DNA of 16,654 bases. It comes from an uncultured delta proteobacterium (GTDB lineage Bacteria > Myxococcota_A > Polyangia > Polyangiales > Polyangiaceae). Numbering within the stretch: the first letter of the stretch is position 1; each line of letters starts with the position of its first letter. The DNA is taken from NCBI GenBank assembly GCA_903893335.1, contig CAITLX010000636.1, positions 1 through 16,654 of the forward strand. The letters run 5' to 3'. A program made the translations under genes and the position numbers. This document shows, piece by piece, positions 1 to 5,906 of the stretch. The notes under the pieces were generated by a model. That model was not told where the DNA came from, did no database searches, and saw only the letters and a program-made list of their open reading frames with translations.

Positions 1-67
1 GGTTCGCGGCGATGGTCGTCTTGCCGATGCCCCCCTTTCCGTAGAAGGCGATGCTGCGGGTGCTCAC
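1..67 (-). CDS. N-terminus of a NifH/ParA-like P-loop ATPase (partial)
   Basis: Only the first 22 codons are in the window, read leftwards from a GTG at 67-65. The visible peptide begins MSTRSIAFYGKGGIGKTTIA. It contains a deviant Walker A motif of the form GKGGxGKTT, residues 10-18, directly after a short beta strand (SIAFY). Such an N-terminal signature is typical of the SIMIBI-class ATPases: NifH/BchL-like iron proteins, ParA/MinD and Mrp/ArsA relatives. The Tyr-Gly-Lys-Gly-Gly wording is closest to NifH/BchL-type reductases, but the cluster-binding cysteines and the rest of the fold lie outside the window, so the subfamily cannot be fixed. The gene is divergent from the copper monooxygenase lipoprotein, with 192 bases between the two starts. 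Confidence 0.75.
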   Translation of the reverse strand, partial: MSTRSIAFYGKGGIGKTTIAAN

Positions 68-226
68 GGCTCTCCAGGCGTTCGGGGTTGCTGCTCGTGC
101 TGCCGCCGCCCCCCGGCCGCCTTCGCCGCGCAGCCTACCCCATCGAAGCGGCGATCGGGCGCCACCGGTCGGGCCGCGCGCTTTTCGCTCGAAGGCGCCG
201 CCGCGGGACGAGCCGTTCGCGTCTGC

Positions 227-232
227 TACCCT
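227..232 (+). promoter_or_regulatory. Putative -10 element (TACCCT) for the copper monooxygenase gene
   Basis: The hexamer TACCCT is preceded by TGC, giving an extended -10-like TGCTACCCT. A transcript starting about 7 bases downstream, near 239, would carry a leader of about 21 bases containing the AGGGGGG ribosome site at 249-255 and the ATG at 260. No good -35 hexamer is seen at 17 bp spacing. The same kind of hexamer recurs upstream of several other genes here. This is inference from pattern only. Confidence 0.3.
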
Positions 233-259
233 GGCCGGATGATCTTGGCAGGGGGGCAC

Positions 260-1336
260 ATGCGGAACGTCACGGTGGCAACGATCGTCCTGGCGCTCGG
301 CGCGGGGTGCGGGGGCACGACGAGCGAGCCTGCGGGCGCAGCGGGCAGCGCCGGGGCCGGCGGCGCTCCCGACGCGCTCGACGCGAGCGCGGGGGCCGAC
401 GCGAGCGGGCAACCCGGGGGCGAGTCGTACAGCCTGACCATCGGCCCCATCGACGTGCCCGCGGGCGGCGAGGACACGCAGTGCATCGTCGCGCGCCTCG
501 GCAACCTGCACTCCATCCACGTCGGCCGGCTGCGCGACGACCTCGGCACGGCCTCGCACCACCTCATCGTCTACCGCACGAACGACACCGTCGAGAAGAC
601 GACGCCGTTCGCGTGCACGCCGTTCGTCGACACGCTCAACCCGGCCAAGGGCGCTCCCCTCGCCGTCTCGCAGAAGAAGAGCGACGTCGTGCAGCTACCC
701 GACGGCGTCGGCATCACCCTCGACGCCACGCAGATGATCCGCCTCGAGCTGCACTACGTGAACGCCACGGCGGCGCCGGTGCAGGCCCAGGCCACGGCGA
801 CGTTCGACACCATTTCGGACGCCGCGTACCACGACGAGGGCGATTTTCTCTTCATCGGCAACCCCGACATCCGCGTCCCCGCGCACGCCTCGTTCACGCT
901 CGGGCCGACCTACTTCCCGCTGCCCGCCGAATACGCCGACGCGAAGTTCTTCGCGGTCACGGGGCACACGCATCGCTATGGCACGAGCGTGACCATCGCC
1001 ACCACCCCCTCGGCGACGGGCGCCGACACCCCCGTCTACGACGTGCCCGGCTGGAGCTGGAGCGAGCCGGCCACGGTGCAGCACGACCCCCCGTTTCAGG
1101 TACCGCCGTCGGGCGGCTTCCGCTTCACCTGCAACTGGACGAACACCGGCGACGCGGCCGTGAAGTTCGGCGAGTCGGCCACCGACGAGATGTGCTTCTT
1201 CTGGGCCTATTACTACCCGAGCCACGGCGCGAAGGTGTGCATCCACACCGACCAGTACAGCCTCGGCGGCAACGCGGGCATCAGCGCGTGCTGCCCAGGC
1301 GATGCGCTCTGCAGCCTCATCACGCAATACCTCTAA
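260..1336 (+). CDS. PHM/DBH-like copper type II, ascorbate-dependent monooxygenase-family lipoprotein
   Basis: This 358-residue exported protein resembles the catalytic core of peptidylglycine alpha-hydroxylating and dopamine beta-monooxygenases, which use two separated coppers to hydroxylate C-H bonds. An N-terminal hydrophobic segment ends at Cys17 in an imperfect lipobox (LGAGC). It is followed by a Gly/Ala/Asp-rich linker to about residue 55. All six copper ligands of the family have visible counterparts: His100-His101 (ASHHLIVYR) and His165 (LELHYVN) for CuH, His236 and His238 (TGHTHRYG) and Met311 (TDEMCFFW) for CuM. I chose ATG 260 because AGGGGGG sits 4 bases upstream; an in-frame ATG at 239 would add seven residues and lies at the likely transcription start. 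Eight or more cysteines suggest disulfides, as in the eukaryotic enzymes. The substrate is unknown. The fold assignment is strong; activity is inferred from the ligands. Confidence 0.85.
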   Translation: MRNVTVATIVLALGAGCGGTTSEPAGAAGSAGAGGAPDALDASAGADASGQPGGESYSLTIGPIDVPAGGEDTQCIVARLGNLHSIHVGRLRDDLGTASHHLIVYRTNDTVEKTTPFACTPFVDTLNPAKGAPLAVSQKKSDVVQLPDGVGITLDATQMIRLELHYVNATAAPVQAQATATFDTISDAAYHDEGDFLFIGNPDIRVPAHASFTLGPTYFPLPAEYADAKFFAVTGHTHRYGTSVTIATTPSATGADTPVYDVPGWSWSEPATVQHDPPFQVPPSGGFRFTCNWTNTGDAAVKFGESATDEMCFFWAYYYPSHGAKVCIHTDQYSLGGNAGISACCPGDALCSLITQYL

Positions 1337-1348
1337 TCCGCAGATGGT

Positions 1349-1362
1349 GGCGCGGCCGCGCC
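1349..1362 (+). terminator. GC palindrome after the copper monooxygenase gene
   Basis: GGCGCGGCCGCGCC is a perfect 14-base palindrome 12 bases after the stop codon. As RNA it could form a 5-bp GGCGC/GCGCC stem with a GGCC loop. There is no U-tract, so intrinsic termination is uncertain. In GC-rich DNA short GC palindromes are frequent by chance. Confidence 0.25.
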
Positions 1363-1372
1363 CCGCTTCCGC

Positions 1373-1378
1373 TACGGT
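1373..1378 (+). promoter_or_regulatory. Putative -10 element (TACGGT) for the Cys-repeat lipoprotein gene
   Basis: TACGGT is preceded by CGC, matching the (C)GCTAnnnT-like pattern upstream of neighbouring genes. It would start a transcript near 1385 with a leader of about 108 bases to the ATG at 1493. That leader contains the AT-rich palindrome at 1446-1457. No -35 consensus is evident. The call rests on the recurring motif only. Confidence 0.25.
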
Positions 1379-1445
1379 CGGAGACTTCCCGCGAGACGAC
1401 GGGCGGACGGGGGCGTAGGCACAAGGCCCGAGCACCCGGCTCGCT

Positions 1446-1457
1446 GAAACATGTTTC
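1446..1457. promoter_or_regulatory. Perfect AT-rich palindrome GAAACATGTTTC, possible operator
   Basis: A perfect 12-base inverted repeat, GAAACATGTTTC, stands out as an AT-rich island in otherwise very GC-rich intergenic DNA, 35 bases upstream of the lipoprotein ATG. It is flanked by near-identical GCTCGCT and GCTCGCC heptamers. Size and symmetry suit a dimeric repressor site, but no regulator gene lies beside it. Its function is unproven. Confidence 0.35.
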
Positions 1458-1492
1458 GCTCGCCGCCGCTCCCTCCCCGAGACGAGGTCACG

Positions 1493-3619
1493 ATGCTCTT
1501 TCCGCGCCATGGGTCATCGTGCCGTCCTCTCGCCCCGCGAGCCGCAGCGCTCCTGCTGGCCGCCGCAGCGCTGCTGCCCGCGTGCAACGGAGCCACCGAC
1601 GTATTCGGCGACGAGGGCGCAGCGGGCAGCGATGCCTCCGCCGACGCTGCCACCGATGCGCGCGATGGCTCCGGCGGCTCGGCGGGCGACGCGAGCGACG
1701 CGGCGCGGGACGCCGACGCGGGCCTCGACGACGTGAGCGCCGACACGGGCGACGACGGCGCCGCCGACGCGACGACCGACGCCACGAGCGACACGACGCT
1801 GGACACGGGCGCCTGCACCCCCGGCGCCGTTCGCTGCTCGGGCGCGCGGCTCGAGACCTGCTCGAGCGACGCCTCGGGCTATGCGCTCACCGAGACGTGC
1901 GCCACCGCTGCGCTCTGCGACGCGGGCGCGGCAGCCTGCACGGCGCCGTCGTGCCAGGTCGGGCAGCACCGCTGCTCCTCGGCGCTGCTCCAGGTCTGCA
2001 ACGCCGACCGGACCGACTGGTCGCTCGCCGAGGACTGCACGGGCAAGACGTGCGACGCGGCAGGCGCGCAGTGCGACGTCTGCGCCGGAGGCCAGGACCA
2101 CCGGTGCACCGGCGCGACGCTCGAGGTCTGCACGACCGACGGTCAGGGTTGGTCGACGCAGGAGGTCTGCACGACGGCGCCGCTCTGCAACGCTGCTGCT
2201 GGGGCGTGCACCAGCGCAGCCTGCCTCCCCGATCAGCACGTCTGCGACGCCGGCAAGCTCATGAAGTGCGACGGCGCGCAGTCCGGCTTCAACACCCTCG
2301 TGTCCGATTGCGGCGCGCAGAGCCAGATCTGCGACGCCGCGGGCAAGCAGTGCGACGTGTGCGCCGCGGGCGCCCTCGCGTGCGCCGACGCGACGCACCA
2401 ATCGGCGTGCAGCGCGGACGGCCAGGCGCTGACGAGCCCCGCGTGCGACGCGGCCACGCCCTACTGCGTGGGCCAGGGGCAGTGCGTCGCCTGCACCACC
2501 GGGTCGCAGTGCCCGGCGGGCGCGAACGAGTGCGTGCTGCCGACCTGCGCGTCGAACGCGTGCGGCTTCGCGAACCAGGCGAACGGGACGGCCATCTCGA
2601 CGCAGGCGGCAAAGGACTGCGCGAAGGTCGTCTGCGACGGCAACGGAGCGACGACCTCGGTGGCCGACCCCAACGACCTGCCGATCGACGGCAACGCCTG
2701 CACCAAGGACGTCTGCACGGGCATGACGCCGTCGAACCCCTTCGAGCCCGTCGGCACCGCGTGCGGCGGCACCAACGTGTGCGACGGAGCAGGCGCGTGC
2801 GTACCGCCGACGGTGACGTGCGGCGCCTACACCGACGTCGTCTACCACCTCGCCGGCACGTTCGCGGTCACCAAGACGCCGCTCAGCGCGGGCAACCAGA
2901 CCTTCACCGGCATGGGCGCCAACGCATCGACGCCCGCGTTCCAGGGGGCCGGCGACACGACGCCGTTCACGCACACGCCCTTCACCAACGGCTTCGCGCG
3001 CCTGCGCTTCACCAACGACACGGCCGGCAAGCCGGCCGCCGGCACGGTGCGCCTCGTCGAGTGGTACTTCCCGCTCGAGTTCACGCAGACCGCCGGCGCC
3101 AACCTCACGACCAACGTCGACCACAGCGTCGGCCTGCTCGCGCCCGGGCTCTCGAACTGCGGCGGCGGCGACGCGGCGTGCACCAACCACGCCCCGACGC
3201 TCCAGCGCGCCTGCGCGGCGAACGCGCAGGGCTCGGTGAGCGGCACCACGCTCACCTGGGGCGCGTGCGCGCCCAACCCCTCCAACGCCACCAGCTGGAA
3301 CTGGGCGTCGGCGCGCGCCGAGGCCGGCGTGGGCTGCGCCACGGGCTACACCGGCTGGGGCAACGTCAAGTGCAACTCGAGCTGCACCTTCGTCCCCGCC
3401 TCCGGCCTCGGTGACGCCTACCAGGCGTGGAACCAGCAACTGCAGGCGCTCACGTTCAGCGGCACCGACTACAAGACGGCGACCTTCACGATGCCCGCGA
3501 TGCAGATCCCCAACGGCACCGGTCAGTCGGTCACGCTCCTGTCGATCACGAGCTCGAGCGTCGTCACCACGCAGTGCGGCTCGACGCCGGGCACCGACCT
3601 CGTCTGCAACGTGCAGTGA
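1493..3619 (+). CDS. Cys-rich-repeat surface lipoprotein with an uncharacterised C-terminal region
   Basis: This 708-residue protein starts at ATG 1493, with GAGG at 1484-1487 as ribosome site. A signal peptide ends in a good lipobox, LPAC, with lipidated Cys31, so it is likely an outer-membrane or surface lipoprotein. Residues 32-107 form an Ala/Asp/Gly/Thr linker. From Cys108 there are five imperfect repeats of about 43-47 residues with the pattern C-x(5-7)-C-x(7)-C-x(12)-C-x(4-6)-C-x(5)-C. A second Cys-rich block follows, containing NGTAIS, CDGNG, DGNACTKDVC and VCDGAGACV, to about residue 440. The last 265 or so residues contain ten cysteines and many Thr/Asn/Gly residues but no domain I recognise. 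Similar Cys-repeat proteins are common in Polyangia and are sometimes mislabelled as enzymes. I infer a structural or binding role, with no catalytic motif seen. Confidence 0.8.
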   Translation: MLFPRHGSSCRPLAPRAAALLLAAAALLPACNGATDVFGDEGAAGSDASADAATDARDGSGGSAGDASDAARDADAGLDDVSADTGDDGAADATTDATSDTTLDTGACTPGAVRCSGARLETCSSDASGYALTETCATAALCDAGAAACTAPSCQVGQHRCSSALLQVCNADRTDWSLAEDCTGKTCDAAGAQCDVCAGGQDHRCTGATLEVCTTDGQGWSTQEVCTTAPLCNAAAGACTSAACLPDQHVCDAGKLMKCDGAQSGFNTLVSDCGAQSQICDAAGKQCDVCAAGALACADATHQSACSADGQALTSPACDAATPYCVGQGQCVACTTGSQCPAGANECVLPTCASNACGFANQANGTAISTQAAKDCAKVVCDGNGATTSVADPNDLPIDGNACTKDVCTGMTPSNPFEPVGTACGGTNVCDGAGACVPPTVTCGAYTDVVYHLAGTFAVTKTPLSAGNQTFTGMGANASTPAFQGAGDTTPFTHTPFTNGFARLRFTNDTAGKPAAGTVRLVEWYFPLEFTQTAGANLTTNVDHSVGLLAPGLSNCGGGDAACTNHAPTLQRACAANAQGSVSGTTLTWGACAPNPSNATSWNWASARAEAGVGCATGYTGWGNVKCNSSCTFVPASGLGDAYQAWNQQLQALTFSGTDYKTATFTMPAMQIPNGTGQSVTLLSITSSSVVTTQCGSTPGTDLVCNVQ

Positions 3620-3669
3620 TCTCGCCGCGCGGCGACGCCTCGCGCTTGCGCGCGCGCCCTCGCCCGCGC

Positions 3670-3676
3670 TAACCCT
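3670..3676 (+). promoter_or_regulatory. Putative -10 element (GCTAACCCT) close to the transpeptidase start
   Basis: GCTAACCCT lies in the 67-base gap after the Cys-repeat lipoprotein gene, 10 bases before the ATG at 3687. A transcript starting about 7 bases downstream would have almost no leader. No Shine-Dalgarno sequence precedes the ATG, which would fit near-leaderless translation. The match to TAnnnT is off by one base in spacing. Confidence 0.2.
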
Positions 3677-3686
3677 CGCGGCGCTC

Positions 3687-5336
3687 ATGCGCCCCATTTG
3701 CCTCACCGCGTGGGCGGCGTTGGTCGCCGTCTGCGGCTGTTCGGCTGCCGGCTCGACCTCCGTCGCGCACGCGCCCGCTGCCCCGGCGGTCGTCGTCGCG
3801 CCCGCCGTGGCCACCGAGCCCGAAGCCGCCGTCGAGCACGCCGTCGAGAAGCCCGAGCCCACGCTCGCCGCGCCCGAGGGGGCGAAGACGATGGTGGTGA
3901 CCCGCGAGCAACGCGAAGGCGACGAGGCCCCTGCGCAGCCCGCGCGCATCGAGCGGCCGAGCGGTCCGCGCATGGCGAGCGTCGGAGAGCTCAGCATGAT
4001 CTACGCGCAGCCACGGCGCGAGGGGCTGGCGCTGGGCTACATCCGCATGGGCACCTCGGTGGCCCTGCGCTCGGACAAGCCCGTGGGCCAGGAAGGCTGC
4101 GCGGGGGGGTGGTACCCGGTCGAGCCGCGCGGCTACGCGTGCCGCGAGGGTTCGACCACGCTGAACCTCGACGACCCTTACTTTCGTGCGCTCGAGAGCG
4201 TCGCGCCCAGGGCCCACGAGGTGTGGCCCTACCGCTACGCGTTCTCGAACGGCGCGCCGATGTACAGCCGCGTCCCGACCGAGGCCGAGGCTGCGAAGGC
4301 CGAGCTGACCTTCGGGCCGCGCCGCTCGTTCGTGCAGCTCGCGAAGTGGTCGGCCGGCCACGAGGAGCTCATCAGCGACGAGCCCATCGTCGCCTCCGAC
4401 CCGGTGCCCGAGATCTTCGCCGGGGGCCGGCGCCACGTCGGCGGCGGCTTCCGCAGCACCGCGAGCCTGCTCTGGCGCGTCATCCCCAACGGCTCGATGC
4501 TCGCGTACGCGCGCGCGTTCGAGGCCGGCGGTCGCGTGTGGCTCGTCACGCCCGACCTCATGCTCGTGCCGGCCGACCGCGTGCGCGCGTTTCGTCGCTC
4601 GACGTTCCACGGCGTCGACCTGGGCCACGGCGTCGAGCTTCCGCTCGCCTGGAACCGCGCGCACGAGCCTCGACCGCGCTACCGACGCGACGAGGGGGGC
4701 GGCATGGTCGAGGTCGATCGCGCGTTCGCGCCGAGGGCGTGGGCGCAGGTCAAAGGCGAGCGCGTGGTCGTCGCAGGCCGCACCTTCCTCGCGCTTCGCG
4801 GCGACGAGGGGCTCTTCGTCGAGGACGTGAAGCTCACGGTGACCTCGGCGCGCACCAAGCTGCCGAACACCGTCGCGCCCGGCCAGCGGTGGCTCGACGC
4901 GCGCATCATGGCCGGCACGCTCACGGCGTACGAGGGGCTGACGCCCGTGCGCGCCACGCTCTTCTCGCCCGGCAAGGGGGGCGCGCCGGCCGAGGGCTTC
5001 GACCCCTTCGTCTACTCGATGACCCGCACGGGCATCTTCCCCATCGAGTGGAAGGACCGCATCGCGACCATGTCCCCCGACAAGGGGGCTCCGACGGTGC
5101 TCTGGTTCGCCGACGTGCCGCACATCCAGTACCTGCGCGCGCCGCTCGCGATGCACGCGTCGTACTGGCACGAGGACTTCGGCAACCTCAAGAGCGCCGA
5201 GTGCCTCAACGTCTCGCCCACCGACGCGCAGTGGTTGTTCGACTGGACGGAGCCGACCGTGCCCGAGGGCTGGGGCGGCGCGCGCCCCGGCGGCGGCAAC
5301 GGCCGCCCGACGCCCGTCGTCATCAGCGCGATGTGA
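3687..5336 (+). CDS. L,D-transpeptidase (YkuD-fold) lipoprotein with degenerate active-site motif
   Basis: This 549-residue exported protein has a signal peptide ending around Cys16/Cys18 (VAVCGC), an Ala/Pro/Glu-rich linker to about residue 90, and a long middle region of unknown fold. Its C-terminal region resembles YkuD L,D-transpeptidases, which cross-link peptidoglycan or attach proteins to it in the periplasm. Landmarks are RWLDARIMAGTLTAYEG (401-417), ATLFSPGKGG (423-432) and the catalytic block with His490 (MHASYWHEDFG) and Cys506 (SAECLNVSP), followed by DAQWLFDW. The usual [S/T]HGCxN motif reads Ser-Ala-Glu-Cys-Leu-Asn. The presumed nucleophile is kept, but the neighbouring His and Gly are replaced. 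The ATG is chosen because the signal peptide begins there; it has no Shine-Dalgarno sequence. Family membership is likely; activity is uncertain. Confidence 0.78.
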   Translation: MRPICLTAWAALVAVCGCSAAGSTSVAHAPAAPAVVVAPAVATEPEAAVEHAVEKPEPTLAAPEGAKTMVVTREQREGDEAPAQPARIERPSGPRMASVGELSMIYAQPRREGLALGYIRMGTSVALRSDKPVGQEGCAGGWYPVEPRGYACREGSTTLNLDDPYFRALESVAPRAHEVWPYRYAFSNGAPMYSRVPTEAEAAKAELTFGPRRSFVQLAKWSAGHEELISDEPIVASDPVPEIFAGGRRHVGGGFRSTASLLWRVIPNGSMLAYARAFEAGGRVWLVTPDLMLVPADRVRAFRRSTFHGVDLGHGVELPLAWNRAHEPRPRYRRDEGGGMVEVDRAFAPRAWAQVKGERVVVAGRTFLALRGDEGLFVEDVKLTVTSARTKLPNTVAPGQRWLDARIMAGTLTAYEGLTPVRATLFSPGKGGAPAEGFDPFVYSMTRTGIFPIEWKDRIATMSPDKGAPTVLWFADVPHIQYLRAPLAMHASYWHEDFGNLKSAECLNVSPTDAQWLFDWTEPTVPEGWGGARPGGGNGRPTPVVISAM

Positions 5337-5348
5337 CCGACGCGCCCG

Positions 5349-5741
5349 TCACGCCATCGCGGCGTGCACGTAGAGCGCGACGGTCGCCGCGAAGCCGACC
5401 CCCCACACGAGCGAGCGCAGCGTCGCGATGTCGGCGATGTAGAGCACGGGGTACACCGCGCGGGCCACGACGTGCACGACGCACCAGCGCGTCACCGAGG
5501 TCGGGTCGGCGTGGGCGATGGTCGCGAGCGCGACGGCGGCGGCGAAGGGCGCGAACGACTCGAACCCGTTCTGGTGCGCGGCGACCGCGCGCTGGCCCCA
5601 GCCCGTGAGCCTCGCCTGCTGCTGCCGAGGGGCGCTGTTGTCGTAGCCGCGCCCCTCCTTCGCCATCGCAGCGGCGAGCGGGGCCTTGGAGGCGTAGACG
5701 AGGGCGAAGGCAGCGAGGACGCAGGCGAACGGGACGTTCAT
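5349..5741 (-). CDS. MAPEG-family integral membrane protein
   Basis: This 130-residue protein has four hydrophobic segments (about 3-20, 63-78, 85-105 and 111-128). It also has the MAPEG signature GWGQRAVAAHQNGFESFAPF (48-67), in which Arg51, Asn58 and Glu61 are conserved family positions. MAPEG proteins are trimeric membrane proteins. The eukaryotic members act on glutathione conjugates and eicosanoids, while bacterial small members mostly have no assigned substrate. The length is normal for the bacterial group. Its stop lies 12 bases from the stop of the convergent transpeptidase gene, and its start is divergent from the nucleotide-sugar dehydrogenase. No clear Shine-Dalgarno sequence is visible ahead of the ATG. 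Confidence 0.88.
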   Translation of the reverse strand: MNVPFACVLAAFALVYASKAPLAAAMAKEGRGYDNSAPRQQQARLTGWGQRAVAAHQNGFESFAPFAAAVALATIAHADPTSVTRWCVVHVVARAVYPVLYIADIATLRSLVWGVGFAATVALYVHAAMA

Positions 5742-5850
5742 GCCCCGGAGGTTCGCACCCCTGCGCGCCGCGAGAAAGAGGCGGCGTCGCGCTCGGCGCG
5801 GGCGGCGGCGCCCCTCCCGTGATTTGCGCCGTGCGCCGCTTCACCTGCGC

Positions 5851-5856
5851 TAAAGT
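5851..5856 (+). promoter_or_regulatory. Putative -10 element (TAAAGT) for the nucleotide-sugar dehydrogenase gene
   Basis: TAAAGT is preceded by CGC, giving GCTAAAGT, the best -10-like hexamer in this 165-base divergent region. It would place the transcript start near 5863 and give a leader of about 44 bases. No -35 is found at the normal distance; TTGCGC at 5824-5829 is 21 bp away, too far. Two small GC hairpins follow immediately. Confidence 0.35.
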
Positions 5857-5883
5857 CCCCGCGCTCGGGGCGCCCGCTGGGCG
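5857..5883 (+). other. Two tandem small hairpins in the dehydrogenase leader
   Basis: CCCCG-CGCT-CGGGG (5857-5870) and CGCCC-GCT-GGGCG (5871-5883) are back-to-back perfect 5-bp inverted repeats. They lie between the putative -10 element and the ribosome site at 5892-5898. Whether they are DNA sites, a leader structure or chance in GC-rich sequence cannot be decided here. Confidence 0.25.
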
Positions 5884-5906
5884 GTCCCGACGAGGGAGTG
5901 GTGCAC

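Noticed and set aside
239..259. ATG 239 as the start of the copper monooxygenase
   Set aside because: The site is at the predicted transcript start, and ATG 260 has a strong ribosome site and begins a proper signal peptide. A leaderless start at 239 cannot be fully excluded.
1814..2520. The regular Cys-repeat coding DNA as a CRISPR array or tandem DNA repeat
   Set aside because: The repeats are only similar at protein level, vary in length and sequence, and stay in frame inside a clear gene.
88..3414. A long plus-strand open frame covering the first two lipoprotein genes
   Set aside because: An Arg/His-rich product with no signal peptide or domain. The other frame holds the copper ligands and the Cys repeats.
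1514..3997. A long antisense frame across the Cys-repeat lipoprotein and the transpeptidase start
   Set aside because: Low-complexity Arg/Ala/Gly/Val composition without motifs, and it crosses two well-supported sense genes and their gap.
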